DNA of 64,000 bases from Paenibacillus polymyxa (GCF_018614975.1 NZ_JAGGNR010000022.1:20335-84334); one strand, 5' to 3'; shown: positions 1-9,351, numbered from the stretch's first letter. Notes: generated from the sequence alone by a model not told the origin. Program-made: numbers and translations.

Positions 1-169
1 CTCATGGAGCATAGCATGATACACGCCAATCTGAAAAGAAAGTTTCCCATCAATCTCTCCTGTACAAGGTATACCTTCAATTGTACATCAGAACTGAATG
101 ACTCTGCACATCTTCAATATTCAAGACATTCAATTTTAGCTTTTCTATAACTTTTAGAATGGTATTCAT
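1..169 (-). pseudogene. 5' end of an unidentified gene, cut by the window edge, apparently frame-broken
   Basis: On the minus strand an ATG at 169 follows a good GGAGG site at 176-180 and opens a 30-codon reading frame that stops at 77-79 (TGA). Directly after that stop the +1 frame reads on without interruption to the window edge with plausible coding composition (it includes GIPCTGEIDGKLSFQ), which suggests one gene broken by a frameshift. The +2 frame is also open, so this is not certain. No family was recognised and the rest of the gene lies outside the window. Confidence 0.35.
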
Positions 170-299
170 ATTTAGCCTCCTTTTTTTAAATATTTTTCCA
201 ATTTTTTTACAAGGTCGCGAAAACAATACATGGATCAATGCAGATCATTCTATGAAAAATATTTCCCTAAGTGCATATCTTTTATTTCTTGAGAAATTA

Positions 300-509
300 C
301 TATTCTTTTCCTTTAAAAAACATCTTGCCAACCATAAGTCCCATAGCCGATGAACAGATCAGATATCCAAAGAACAAGAAAAGTAAATAAATACCATGAA
401 GATCTGCAGGAATCTGTTTCAAACCTTCAAACCAAGCAAAACGAAAAGGATAAAAGATAACTACCCATATTATCAGCAAAAAAAGAAGAAAATTAATTAT
501 TTTTAGCAC
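300..509 (-). CDS. small two-helix membrane protein, function unknown
   Basis: A 69-residue protein with a GTG start at 509 and an AAAGGA ribosome site about 9 bases upstream. It has a hydrophobic segment at about residues 3-20, a short polar stretch with aromatic residues, a second hydrophobic segment at about residues 38-60, and a basic end (KMFFKGKE). This fits a small integral membrane protein with two helices. Nothing nearby shares its strand apart from the broken gene at 1-169. No domain was recognised, so no function is proposed. Confidence 0.5.
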   Translation of the reverse strand: MLKIINFLLFLLIIWVVIFYPFRFAWFEGLKQIPADLHGIYLLFLFFGYLICSSAMGLMVGKMFFKGKE

Positions 510-694
510 AATAACGATCCTTTCAAGTCCAAGTTGAAACAGCCGTAGTTATACGCTGCTTCTTTCATCGTACATCTTAACGCTCCCCGTACAGTGTATT
601 AGTTAGCTTATGGCGAAGAGGCGCAATTTCAATGTATTTGTCCAAGCAATTCTACTGAGTCTTCATACTTTATAGTTAAGGAGGTGAATATTAA

Positions 695-2080
695 ATGGCA
701 AATGAAATTTTTGTACCGGCTGATTTTCCAACCATTTCTGCTGCAGTAGCAGCGGCTAATCAATTCGATACGATTCGGGTGGCTCCTGGCATATATAATG
801 AAACAGTTATCGTGAATAAAACGATTCAATTACACGGAGCTCAATCCGGAGTTGATGCGAGGACAAGGACAGGATCACTAGGATCCGAATCGATCATAAT
901 TGGTTCGGGTGTTTCCGGGGCCGTACAGTTAGTAAATGATAATGTTGTTGTCGATGGATTTACGATTGCAAACAATAGCGCTGGTCCAGGTATTGGTACA
1001 ACTAACGGTTTTTCAGGATATTGGGTGTTTAATAATATAGTACAAAATAATGTTTTCGGTCTGTATATAAATTCGAACGGATTAACAGAATCGCAAGTCA
1101 AACAAAATGTGTTTCATAATAATAATCAACCTGGAGCATCTTCTGGAAATGGTATTTACTCAGATGCAGGTGTCCAAAATCTATTTATTGAGAGTAATCT
1201 GTTCACAGGTTCCCATGCATCTGCCTCAATTATTATGATAGGTTCATTGGCACTACCAGCAGCTAATATTATTATGTCAAGAAACAAAATGAATATGGAT
1301 AACTCAATTGTGCTATTTAACACAACGAATGTCAAAATTACAAATAATACGATACTTGGTGCCCTAGGAAGTTCCATCTTCATCGGTGGTGGTACTACTC
1401 GAACGGAGATAGAAAGCAACATCCTGCACAACAGCAATTTCAACGGTATCAGTGTAAATGACTTTGTTGGTGCTGAGAATACCAATATTCGTGCAAAACT
1501 AAACAGCATCCAGGGAAACGCGGTCGCAGGCCTCAACATTGCAGCTGGTTCTTATGATACCACTCCGCCAAACCTAAGATTAGATGCTACGAATAACTGG
1601 TGGGGAAGTTCGAGTGGACCATTCCCAATTGGAACAGGCGATGCCGTGATCGATCCTGATGGGGTAGCCGAAATCACACCATTTTTAACGGCGGATCCTT
1701 TGGCTCTTCCTGGTCAAGTTTTCTCAACAGGCCCAATTCAAAGGAATGGCTCTAATGCTCAAACCATTATAGTTGATATCCTTAACAACGATCCTATAAA
1801 TCCAGCCGTAATTGAAATTCTGGGTTTCTTTATGGGAACTGCAGGAGGTAAAACTCCCTATGTGCATGAGTTATTTAGCCTCGCTCCAAGTACGAAAATC
1901 CAAAAAACGTATTTTGTTTCTGCTTTTGAGGAATATGAGTTCCAATTCGGAATCACAGACACTGACGGTGTTCAAATATCAATTTGGCCAAGGGACGCCA
2001 ACGGAAACTTATTACCAACACAGCGAGTTTTGAGTTCTGAATTACAACAAATAAACACGTTAACACCTTTAGTACCTTGA
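695..2080 (+). CDS. right-handed parallel beta-helix protein (NosD/pectate-lyase-like fold)
   Basis: A 461-residue protein whose ATG follows a very strong AAGGAGGTGA site (678-687). The start (FVPADFPTISAAVAAA, DTIRVAPGIYNE) is the usual opening of beta-helix proteins. Residues of about 60-330 carry many short N-rich turns (NNIVQNN, NVFHNNN, SNLFTG, NNWWGS), the mark of stacked beta-helix coils. Residues of about 340-461 form a separate, probably beta-sandwich, end domain. There is no signal peptide or membrane anchor, so secretion would need another route; release with the spore surface is one possibility but is not shown. The fold is shared by enzymes and structural proteins and no catalytic residues could be assigned. 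It stands alone, with its own terminator downstream. Confidence 0.75.
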   Translation: MANEIFVPADFPTISAAVAAANQFDTIRVAPGIYNETVIVNKTIQLHGAQSGVDARTRTGSLGSESIIIGSGVSGAVQLVNDNVVVDGFTIANNSAGPGIGTTNGFSGYWVFNNIVQNNVFGLYINSNGLTESQVKQNVFHNNNQPGASSGNGIYSDAGVQNLFIESNLFTGSHASASIIMIGSLALPAANIIMSRNKMNMDNSIVLFNTTNVKITNNTILGALGSSIFIGGGTTRTEIESNILHNSNFNGISVNDFVGAENTNIRAKLNSIQGNAVAGLNIAAGSYDTTPPNLRLDATNNWWGSSSGPFPIGTGDAVIDPDGVAEITPFLTADPLALPGQVFSTGPIQRNGSNAQTIIVDILNNDPINPAVIEILGFFMGTAGGKTPYVHELFSLAPSTKIQKTYFVSAFEEYEFQFGITDTDGVQISIWPRDANGNLLPTQRVLSSELQQINTLTPLVP

Positions 2081-2112
2081 TGAAAAAATATAATCAGTAG
2101 ATGAGCATTAAT

Positions 2113-2168
2113 ACCCTTTAAGATGGGCTTCTTTCAAAGTGTCTATCTTATAGGGTACATTTTTTATC
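2113..2168 (+). terminator. terminator of the beta-helix gene
   Basis: ACCCTTTAAGAT (2113-2124) pairs with ATCTTATAGGGT (2145-2156) at 11 of 12 positions. A run of six T follows two bases later. It lies 33 bases after the stop codon at 2080. Confidence 0.75.
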
Positions 2169-2213
2169 AGAACGGGCTTCTTTTGGCGTTTCGCGATAGC
2201 GCTTTATGCTTAC

Positions 2214-3452
2214 TTACTGGACACCTGGCACGTTTTCATGCAAAGTTGAGTTCGGTTTTTCCTTCTTTCTTGGCTGTCCTTTCCAGGAAAGGTATGTCCA
2301 AATCCGTAAGAGGTACTCAACCGGCCCATTGTTAAATTTCTTAAGATACAGGGGGCTGAGCCACAATTGAATGCCGTAGACCGCAAGCGCAATAATCGCC
2401 CCGATGAAGACACCGGCACGGCCAAACAGTCCCAGGCCATATCCATAGAAAATGGTCGTACAGATTACGCTCTGCATCAGGTAATTTGTCAGCGAAAGAC
2501 GGCCGACCGCCTCGAACCTGCTCATCAGGCTAAACTGGCGGCTTCCCGTGTACAACAGCGCAAATGCATATATGTATCCGAGTGCAAGTAGCGTTCCCCC
2601 AAGCGTCCCGCCGATTCCGATTCCGGGCCATCCTCCCGCACCCAATTTTGGCGCCAATTCACTGTATGCTTTGAGTATCAAACCTACTGGAATCAATAAC
2701 GATGCTCGGCGAAGATACATTTTCCGCATCGTTTGCGGATCGCTAAACGTGCCGAATCTGGCAGCGCGCATGCCGAGCAGGAACATCGGTACCGTCATGA
2801 GTGGCGCTAACATCAGGGCTATCAGGGCGTATGACACCTCCAAATCCCCGCCGAATGGATCGCCGTTATTACTGAAATCCCTTATTTCCGCGTAGCTGCC
2901 GTTGCCGTACACATCCTGACTTTGAATGATATAGTTCTCCAAATGAATGGACTCAATCGCCAGCGGGTTCATCGGATTAGATGCGGGGAGACCAAGTATG
3001 CCCGCACCCATGAGTAGCAGTACCGCCCAAATGAGCAGCGTTTTAGGCTTCCGATTAAGGAACATGAGCAGGAAGAAACCCAGTACGCCATAAAACGTCA
3101 GGATATCCCCTTCCCACAGATAGATGATGTGCAGCAATCCGATACCAAACAGTAGTAGAAAACGGCGTGCCAGGTGACACTTTGGCCGTAAATCTCGTGA
3201 TTTGAGGCTTTCTGAGAGCTTAACCATCCCAAAGCCAAACATAAAAGCAAAAATCGGCATAAAACTCCCCACAACAGTGATCAGCAGGAACGAGAGGAAA
3301 GCCTGATCTGCTCCGCCGATCCCGAACAGTTGGGGTTTACTCTGGCCATATATTCCATATTGGAAAGCCAGCATATTCGCCAGCACAATGCCGGCCAGAC
3401 TGAATCCGCGCAGTCCATCAATGACTTGAACGCGCTTTTTTGATGTGCTCAA
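2214..3452 (-). CDS. DUF418 family membrane protein (YeiB-like)
   Basis: A 412-residue multi-pass membrane protein with a TTG start at 3452 behind AGAGGTGA. The start (RVQVIDGLRGFSLAGIVLAN) is the standard opening of DUF418/YeiB proteins. The C-terminal part has the family's other landmarks: GRLSLTNYLMQS and, near the end, the NGPVEYLLRIWTYL stretch. About ten hydrophobic segments lie between them. The family is common in Bacillus and Paenibacillus and is thought to act in transport or envelope biology, but no substrate is established. The gene is monocistronic and converges on the beta-helix gene. Confidence 0.8.
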   Translation of the reverse strand: MSTSKKRVQVIDGLRGFSLAGIVLANMLAFQYGIYGQSKPQLFGIGGADQAFLSFLLITVVGSFMPIFAFMFGFGMVKLSESLKSRDLRPKCHLARRFLLLFGIGLLHIIYLWEGDILTFYGVLGFFLLMFLNRKPKTLLIWAVLLLMGAGILGLPASNPMNPLAIESIHLENYIIQSQDVYGNGSYAEIRDFSNNGDPFGGDLEVSYALIALMLAPLMTVPMFLLGMRAARFGTFSDPQTMRKMYLRRASLLIPVGLILKAYSELAPKLGAGGWPGIGIGGTLGGTLLALGYIYAFALLYTGSRQFSLMSRFEAVGRLSLTNYLMQSVICTTIFYGYGLGLFGRAGVFIGAIIALAVYGIQLWLSPLYLKKFNNGPVEYLLRIWTYLSWKGQPRKKEKPNSTLHENVPGVQ

Positions 3453-3581
3453 TCTATCACCTCTGTCTATAACATAAAGATCAGATCTAAATATACGTTA
3501 AATCCTTCCATAATTTCAACATAAATTAATAAGTGGACGTTTATATTGTGATTTACTTTGACGTGCCAATAAAACAAAAAC

Positions 3582-3613
3582 AAAAAAGTCGCTAAATTTA
3601 GCGACTTTTTTTG
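3582..3613. terminator. perfect palindromic terminator downstream of map
   Basis: AAAAAAGTCGCTAAA at 3582-3596 is followed directly by its exact complement TTTAGCGACTTTTTT at 3597-3611. This gives a hairpin with A and T runs on both sides, so it can stop transcription in either direction. It lies just after the map stop codon at 3624. Similar hairpins occur at 6562-6588 and 10237-10263. Confidence 0.8.
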
Positions 3614-3623
3614 TTTAAACACC

Positions 3624-4364
3624 TTACAGAGTGACAATAATTGGACCATTTTTAGTAAGAATAATCGTATGTTCTATTTGAGCTACATAGCTGTTTTTAG
3701 TAACAAAGGTCCAGCCATCTCCTGACTGGACTACTTCTTCTTCTGAAGTTGAGATAAATGGCTCGAATGCGATAACCATGCCTTCTTTTAACAATTCATC
3801 ATCCGATGGATCATTATAATTGTAGATGTGGTCAGGTGCTTCGTGTATTCCACGTCCAACACCATGTCCTGTAAGGTTTTTAATAACCGTTAATTCATGC
3901 TGTCTGGCAGTTTGGAATACGGCTTTGCCGATTCCGCTTTTTTTGGAGCCCGGTTTTGCTTTTTTAAGACCTGCTTCAAATGCCTGTTTAACAACGTCGC
4001 ATATTTTCGTTAACACTTCTTCACCTTCGCCTACGACAAACGAGATTCCCGTATCTGCAAAATAACTGTTCTTGGAGCCAGACACATCAATATTGACGAT
4101 GTCCCCTTCTTGAATAACCCGATCTCCCGGAATACCATGTGCCACTTCTTCATTAACACTAATACAAGTAAATCCCGGGAAATTATATTCACTTTTTGGA
4201 GCAGAAACTGCGCCAGCTTTCTCAAAAAGCTCTCCAGCTAGATCATCAAGTTCTTTAGTTGTTATGCCTGGGATGGTTCTTTGAACCAATTCATCTCGAA
4301 TAGAAGCTACAATTTTTCCAATTTCCTTCAAGCCATTAAAATCTTCTTCTGTTCTTGCGATCAT
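3624..4364 (-). CDS. map: methionine aminopeptidase, type I
   Basis: A 246-residue cytosolic metalloprotease that removes the initiator methionine from nascent proteins. All five metal ligands of the family are present: D93 (NIDVSG), D104 (FADTG), H167 (GHGVG), E201 (FEPF) and E231 (QIEHT). The catalytic histidines H76 (AHGIP) and H174 are also there. Length is normal for the type I enzyme without extension. The ATG at 4364 follows GAGGTAAG. It stands alone, not in the secY-adk-map ribosomal cluster, so it may be a second copy in this genome (inference). A perfect palindromic terminator follows. Confidence 0.93.
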   Translation of the reverse strand: MIARTEEDFNGLKEIGKIVASIRDELVQRTIPGITTKELDDLAGELFEKAGAVSAPKSEYNFPGFTCISVNEEVAHGIPGDRVIQEGDIVNIDVSGSKNSYFADTGISFVVGEGEEVLTKICDVVKQAFEAGLKKAKPGSKKSGIGKAVFQTARQHELTVIKNLTGHGVGRGIHEAPDHIYNYNDPSDDELLKEGMVIAFEPFISTSEEEVVQSGDGWTFVTKNSYVAQIEHTIILTKNGPIIVTL

Positions 4365-4519
4365 TTTTTCTTACCTCACTATCTTTTATCATTAATTGAT
4401 TACATAAGTACTTTTTTGATTGAACATTAGATAATCATATCCAAAGCTGCAAAGCTTCGCAACTTTTTTCAAGCTCACAGATCAAAATCCGATGAGTTCA
4501 AATACTGTCAGTGAAGTTG

Positions 4520-5482
4520 TTAAAGTTGATAGTATTCCATTAACTCGGATACAACAGCAACAAGTCTGTCCTTCAAGCACTGTGGTTCGATGACTTGAAT
4601 GGATTTCCCGTAGGATAGGAGAAAATAGGGGACGTATGTATGAATTGATTTTTCATCAAATAAAAAGATAGCTTGATTGGAAGTCCGCTCTTTCAGATAG
4701 TGTCCCATAAACCAATGCAGCCCCAAGTCATCAATTGCCTCTATTCGGCCTTCGATAACCAAGGAAATTAACCCCTCTTTTCCCCCTACATCAGGTAACA
4801 AATTTTGCATAAATAATTCACGGGCTGAAAAAGCTTCCGAACGCTTAAAGCGGAGTGGAGTAAGCTTGATCCGAAGAATACGATCTGCCCGAAAGCTGCG
4901 GAATTCATTTCTCAAGTGGCAAAACGCAATAGTATACCATTTATTATTCCAGTAAACCATTCCATACGGGTCTATTACTCTTTTTTTGGGTTGTTCATCA
5001 CGGCTTCTGCGATAATCAATTTCGACAGAGCAATCATTAGCCACAGCTTGCTCCAAATCCGCCAAGATTGGCTGAACGGATGGATCTCCCATACGATTGA
5101 TAACGTTAAACCCGGCTAAATGACGACGAAGTGTGTTTTCCTGATCCTGATTTGAATACATTTTCAACTTGGATGTCGCATTATCCAATGCCTCACTCAA
5201 AGGGTATCCCGCTTCTTTTGCAAACACAGCAGCTTGGAGGAGTGCCTTTTTTTCATCAATATCAAATAACAGAGGTGCTTTAATATGTTGATTCAGCAAG
5301 CTATACCCGCCGTTATGACCGGTATCGGAAATGATCGGTACTCCACTGGCACATAATGCATCAATATATCGATATACGGTTCTTATATTGATTTCTAACT
5401 TTTCGGACATTTGTTTTGCAGTTACTTTGGTTCCTGAATTCAGCATCCATAAAATGGCTAACATACTATCGTTCTTTGGCAT
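4520..5482 (-). CDS. YafY-type HTH and WYL domain transcriptional regulator
   Basis: A 320-residue DNA-binding regulator. The N-terminal winged helix (about residues 3-65) has the DeoR-like pattern MLAILWMLNSGTKVTAKQMSE ... INIRTVYRYIDAL. The C-terminal half holds a WYL domain, seen in RVIDPYGMVYWNNKWYTIAF and FRSFRADRI; WYL domains are taken to sense small ligands or nucleotides. The start at the methionine of MPKND is preferred because GATGAGG lies 9 bases upstream; in-frame starts up to 5503 exist. It is divergent from the gerAB pseudogene at 5613, with about 130 bases between them. The target is unknown. Confidence 0.83.
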   Translation of the reverse strand: MPKNDSMLAILWMLNSGTKVTAKQMSEKLEINIRTVYRYIDALCASGVPIISDTGHNGGYSLLNQHIKAPLLFDIDEKKALLQAAVFAKEAGYPLSEALDNATSKLKMYSNQDQENTLRRHLAGFNVINRMGDPSVQPILADLEQAVANDCSVEIDYRRSRDEQPKKRVIDPYGMVYWNNKWYTIAFCHLRNEFRSFRADRILRIKLTPLRFKRSEAFSARELFMQNLLPDVGGKEGLISLVIEGRIEAIDDLGLHWFMGHYLKERTSNQAIFLFDEKSIHTYVPYFLLSYGKSIQVIEPQCLKDRLVAVVSELMEYYQL

Positions 5483-5612
5483 AACTTGCATCCTCATCTT
5501 CAATTCATTTTTGGGTATCTCTACATTATATCAGTACAGCATATTTTACATAAAACAACTGCGTTGGGCGATACTACCTAGAAATATATTCTCCGGTTTG
5601 GAGCGATGGCCA

Positions 5613-6580
5613 ATGAAGCAATCCACATCTAATATTAATACCTCCGAGATAATTATTGTAGTTATCAATTCAATACTCGGAGCTGGAATTCTAACACTCC
5701 CTCGCACCATTAGTAAAGCAGTAGGGACACCAGATGTTCATTTTATCAGGATTAATTGTAACCACAATCAGCATCCTCCTTGTAACCTTGTGTCGTAGAT
5801 TCCCTGGTAAAACGGTATTCGAATTTATACCCGAAATCACAGGTCAGTGGATTGCTTATCTATTGGGACTTTTAATTATCGTATATTTTGTTGTTCTTTG
5901 TTCATTCGAAGTTAGAGTCATGGCCGAAATTACAAGTATGTACATCCTTGAGCGCACGCCTACTTGGGTCACCATTATGGTCAGTTTGTGGATTGGTATT
6001 TATATGTTAACGGGTGGTCTTAAGGTCATCATCCGGGTCTTTTCAATAGTGTTGCCCGTTACGCTTGTGTTGTTAGCGCTGGTTTTCCTTTTAAGCAGCA
6101 AGATGTTTGAACTTAATAACCTCAGACCACTCCTGGGCGATGGATTCATGTGGATATGAATCACTGTTCATTGTGTTTTGGCTGATGCAGATCTTTGCAA
6201 CCTATGCTTTTAAACACTATTTTGCGGCAATCGGGCTCCGAGATTTGTTCCGTCTCAAAAATATTACGAGCATACAGTTCGCGATGTTACCAGTCTTGTA
6301 TGTAATTGCTTGCTTGCCTAAAAACCTGGAGGAAACGTTAGCTTTGGGTGATTTTCTTGGCAATATATCCATTGTTTTATTTGGCTTGTTACCACTGCTA
6401 CTACTGATCATTAGTTTTGTTGGTAAAAAAGGCGGAAAGCAGGCTTCTAGTGAGCACTTAAGGCAAGCTGAATGTCTGTTCTTATTGTATGTGCTCAGGA
6501 GCACCTTTTCGTTCTTCTGGCTCTCCAGCAGCATAAATTGCGTAGACAGTACAAAAAAGCTAAAAAAGCCGCTAAAATAG
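5613..6580 (+). pseudogene. gerAB-type spore germination permease, disrupted in two places
   Basis: Three pieces in different frames together resemble an endospore germination permease (GerAB/GerKB, amino acid permease fold). Piece 1 starts at ATG 5613 behind GGAG and reads to GAGILTLPRTISKAVGTPD near 5736. Piece 2 is in another frame, from about 5737 to a TGA at 6157-6159, and holds LCRRFPGKTVFEFIPEITG and about four membrane segments. Piece 3 continues in a third frame from about 6145 with CGYESLFIVFWLMQIFATYA and ends in the family's basic tail (KKGGK). At each junction the sequence looks shorter than in intact relatives, by a few residues at the first and about a dozen at the second, so these look like deletions. 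The permease cannot be made whole, and the GerAA and GerAC partners are not nearby. Confidence 0.8.
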
Positions 6581-6588
6581 CGACTTTT
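6562..6588. terminator. bidirectional terminator between the gerAB pseudogene and codA
   Basis: AAAAGCCGCTA (6564-6574) pairs with TAGCGACTTTT (6578-6588) with one mismatch. The A and T runs on both sides suit both converging genes. The last in-frame stop of the gerAB remnant (6578-6580) falls inside the hairpin. Confidence 0.7.
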
Positions 6589-6609
6589 AATGGGAGTATA
6601 TTTTCTTCA

Positions 6610-7878
6610 TTATTTGTTGAAAGTAACCTTCTCTGAACCACCCTCAAAAATGATGGATGTGTCCCGCGGCTTCGATTCCGCAATTTTACGGCCGCCTCTG
6701 TAGGAATAAAGTACGCCGGCTTGTTTGCGAACAGCCTCATATTCATTCTCTGCTTCAAGTACGATGAAGTTGGCAGGTTTACCTTCTTCAATACCGTATA
6801 CATCCTCAATTTGTAACGTTCTTGCGCTGTTTTTGGTAATGAGGTCAATCGAATTCACGATTTGGTCGTAACCAAGCAACTGGGAAGCATGAATCCCCAT
6901 ATGCAGCACTTGCAGCATGTTGCCTGTACCGAGCGGATACCATGGATCGAAGATGTCATCATGACCAAAGCACACATTCAGACCTGCTTCCTGCAACTCT
7001 TTGACACGCGTCAGTCCTCTTCTTTTAGGATACGTATCGAAGCGTCCTTGCAGGTGAATGTTGACCAGCGGATTGGAGACAAAGTTCAAATCAGCCATCT
7101 TCAGCAAACGGAACAATTTGTACGTATAAGCGTCATTGTATGACCCCATTGCCGTCGTGTGACTTGCTGTTGTACGTGAACCTAGTCCACGTTCGTAGGC
7201 TTCCTTGGCGACAACTTCAACAAAACGGGATTGCTCGTCATCGATCTCATCGCAATGGATATCAATGAGACGATCGTATTTTTCAGCCAGATCAAACGCA
7301 ACTTTCATGGAATCAACGCCGTATTCCCGTGTGAATTCGAAGTGTGGAATGCCGCCGACCACGTCAACACCCATTTTCAGTGACTCCTCCAGCAATTCTG
7401 CCCCGTTTGGATAAGAGTGAATGCCTTCCTGTGGGAAAGCAACAAGCTGGATGTCCATATATGGAGCCATTTCTTCTTTGACTTCAAGCATCGCTTTAAC
7501 TGCGATCAAGCTTGGATCGGTAACGTCCACATGAGTCCGTACATGCTGGATGCCCTGTGCCAATTGCCACTTGAGTGCTGTTTTGGAACGTGTTTTGACA
7601 TCCTCATGTGTTAAGAAAGCCTTGCGCTCTGACCAGCGCTGGATGCCTTCGAACAGCGTTCCGCTTAGATTCCACTCCGGCTCGCCTGCGGTTAGCGTTG
7701 TATCGAGATGAATATGCGGCTCAATGAACGGTGGCAGCACAAGCGATCCGTTGACATCCAGGATCTCCTCATTGTCGGTCACTTCCAGTGTTTGTGCGAT
7801 TCGTTCAAACTTCCCGTCTCTCACAATAATATTCCATAGTCCTTCTTTACCCCGCAATTTTGCGTTCTGTATAATCAT
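6610..7878 (-). CDS. codA: cytosine deaminase
   Basis: A 422-residue amidohydrolase that converts cytosine to uracil and ammonia for pyrimidine salvage. The metal site is complete: H55 and H57 (PHIHLD), H208 (DIHCDE) and D307 (GHDDIFDPWYPLG). The acid/base E211 and H240 (ASHTTAM) match the E. coli CodA pattern, as do AGEPEWNLSGTLFEGI and its spacing. Length is normal. The start overlaps the end of the permease gene codB by 32 bases, so the two are probably translated together. Transcription is set by the PyrR-type attenuator upstream of codB. Confidence 0.93.
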   Translation of the reverse strand: MIIQNAKLRGKEGLWNIIVRDGKFERIAQTLEVTDNEEILDVNGSLVLPPFIEPHIHLDTTLTAGEPEWNLSGTLFEGIQRWSERKAFLTHEDVKTRSKTALKWQLAQGIQHVRTHVDVTDPSLIAVKAMLEVKEEMAPYMDIQLVAFPQEGIHSYPNGAELLEESLKMGVDVVGGIPHFEFTREYGVDSMKVAFDLAEKYDRLIDIHCDEIDDEQSRFVEVVAKEAYERGLGSRTTASHTTAMGSYNDAYTYKLFRLLKMADLNFVSNPLVNIHLQGRFDTYPKRRGLTRVKELQEAGLNVCFGHDDIFDPWYPLGTGNMLQVLHMGIHASQLLGYDQIVNSIDLITKNSARTLQIEDVYGIEEGKPANFIVLEAENEYEAVRKQAGVLYSYRGGRKIAESKPRDTSIIFEGGSEKVTFNK

Positions 7879-9124
7879 TTATTTTCCCCATTTCTTTGGA
7901 TTCTTTGGCAGGAACAATCAGCATCAAGATGATATAGGCCACTGCTGTACCAAGCAGTGCGTTCAATGGTGTTACGCCAGGAGCCAGTTGGGCAAATGCC
8001 ACGCCGATGGCCCAAGCCACCATCGCTACCCAGTTTACATTTTTGAATGACATGTCGGCAAATGGCTTATAGTTTCTACGTTTCACAATGAAGTAATCTG
8101 CAATAATAATAGCCCCGATGGATGGTACCGCCGCACCCAGTACGTTCAGGAAACTGACGAAATTGTTGTACATCCACATGGCGAATACGGTACCAACGAT
8201 ACCGTTCACAATGACGAAGAATTTCTTCGAAATTTTGGTGATGTTGGCAAAACCGAGACCCGAGGCGTACAGTGCATTATCGTTGGTCGTCCAGATATTC
8301 AGGCCCAGAACAATAATTGCCGGAATCATTAACCCTTGCAGGAACATGACCTCCGAGATATCGGCCAGGTTATAGGTCATCGCACCAACTGCACCGAAGA
8401 GAAACATGAGTGAGTTACCCAGGAAGAATGCAGTAACTGTTGCGGTAACTGCCTGTTTGGATGTCCGGGAAAATCGGGCAAAATCGGGTGTCAGCGTTCC
8501 GCCACTTATGAATGATCCGATACAGATTGTCAATGCTGCCGCCGCGGTAAGCGACTGAGTCGGCGTGTAATCAAGCAACCCTTGCAGACCTCCCAGCGAA
8601 CCTGCACCTTCGAACATGGAGTAACCACCGAGAATGGCAATCGCAGGAACCGCGATATATCCGAGAATGACGAGTGACTTCATACCGAAGATGGCTGATG
8701 CCGTCATAGCAAGTCCGAACACGATAATTAACAGATACACATTCCAATCCATGGCTTTGGCGACCGGAATCGCGAACATGGCTACGCCTACTCCGAACCA
8801 TCCGACTTGTGTGAAACCTAGCAGGAATGAAGGCAGATACGACCCTTTTGCACCGAATGCATATTTAGCGAGCAAATGTGTGGACAGGCCCGTTTTGGCA
8901 GCGATATGTGCCAGTGCCCCTGTATAGATACCGAGCACCAGATTGCCTGCAAGCACGATGCCAATGAACTCCATGAACGTCAAGCTGACGCCCAGCGTGC
9001 CTCCTGCCAGCATGCTTGCTGAGAAAAATGTGAAACCGAGCATGACGGATAACGTCTTCCAAAATTGGTTTCTTTGCGATTTCGGCACGGCTTGCCATGA
9101 AAACTCTTGATCTTGTTTGCTCAT
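7847..9124 (-). CDS. codB: cytosine permease, NCS1 family
   Basis: A 425-residue inner-membrane transporter with about twelve hydrophobic segments, from the nucleobase-cation-symport-1 family. Family signals include LGVSLTFMEFIGIVLAGN and, in the middle, GGTLTPDFARFSRTSKQA. With codA downstream and overlapping, cytosine is the likely substrate. The ATG at 9124 has GGGGGT 7 bases upstream; an in-frame extension to 9205 is rejected because it would start inside the attenuator terminator. The 220-base leader carries a PyrR-binding element and terminator, so pyrimidine nucleotides should repress it. Confidence 0.9.
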   Translation of the reverse strand: MSKQDQEFSWQAVPKSQRNQFWKTLSVMLGFTFFSASMLAGGTLGVSLTFMEFIGIVLAGNLVLGIYTGALAHIAAKTGLSTHLLAKYAFGAKGSYLPSFLLGFTQVGWFGVGVAMFAIPVAKAMDWNVYLLIIVFGLAMTASAIFGMKSLVILGYIAVPAIAILGGYSMFEGAGSLGGLQGLLDYTPTQSLTAAAALTICIGSFISGGTLTPDFARFSRTSKQAVTATVTAFFLGNSLMFLFGAVGAMTYNLADISEVMFLQGLMIPAIIVLGLNIWTTNDNALYASGLGFANITKISKKFFVIVNGIVGTVFAMWMYNNFVSFLNVLGAAVPSIGAIIIADYFIVKRRNYKPFADMSFKNVNWVAMVAWAIGVAFAQLAPGVTPLNALLGTAVAYIILMLIVPAKESKEMGKINDYTERKIAG

Positions 9125-9170
9125 CAGAATACCCCCAACGTAAAGTGTATCTGATACCAAAAAAAGCAGA

Positions 9171-9218
9171 AAAAAGAGGCTACTCGTCAAGTTATACACT
9201 GACAAGTAGCCTCTTTTT
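9171..9218 (-). terminator. attenuator terminator in the codBA leader
   Basis: On the minus strand AAAAAGAGGCTACT (complement of 9205-9218) pairs with AGTAGCCTCTTTTT (complement of 9171-9184). The stem is extended by a further GTCA/TGAC pairing and followed by T runs (9160-9176). It lies between the promoter and the codB start, so it must be bypassed for expression. Confidence 0.85.
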
Positions 9219-9286
9219 GCATCATAACCCGCGCGAAGACACAGAGCATCCCGTTACGGAATATGCCCTGTTTCTCGCGTGATTAT

Positions 9287-9320
9287 GAAATCCGCTGCCC
9301 TTGCCAGCCTCTCTGGACTG
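9287..9320 (-). promoter_or_regulatory. PyrR-binding RNA element of the codBA leader
   Basis: Read on the minus strand, the leader contains AGTCCAGAGAGGCT, then GGCAAGGGCAGCGGATTT. The first part matches the conserved PyrR-binding loop ARUCCNGNGAGGYU exactly. In Bacillus pyr leaders, UMP-bound PyrR stabilises this hairpin, which prevents the antiterminator and lets the downstream terminator form. Here the antiterminator arm is probably CATAATCACGCGAG (9270-9288), which can pair with the CGCGCGGGTTATG segment at 9225-9240. The mechanism is inferred by analogy; the loop match is seen directly. Confidence 0.85.
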
Positions 9321-9351
9321 AATTAAAGGTACCAGTATTCAATTACATACT

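Noticed and set aside
664..672. CATACTTTA as a sporulation sigma-K/E -10 box before the beta-helix gene
   Set aside because: The implied transcript start would fall within the ribosome-binding site at 678-687, and no matching -35 is present.
3467..3649. 60-codon open frame after map
   Set aside because: It runs across the perfect palindromic terminator and overlaps the map end; composition is not protein-like.
9219..9320. Purine riboswitch in the codBA leader
   Set aside because: The conserved purine-aptamer core is absent, while the PyrR-binding loop matches exactly.
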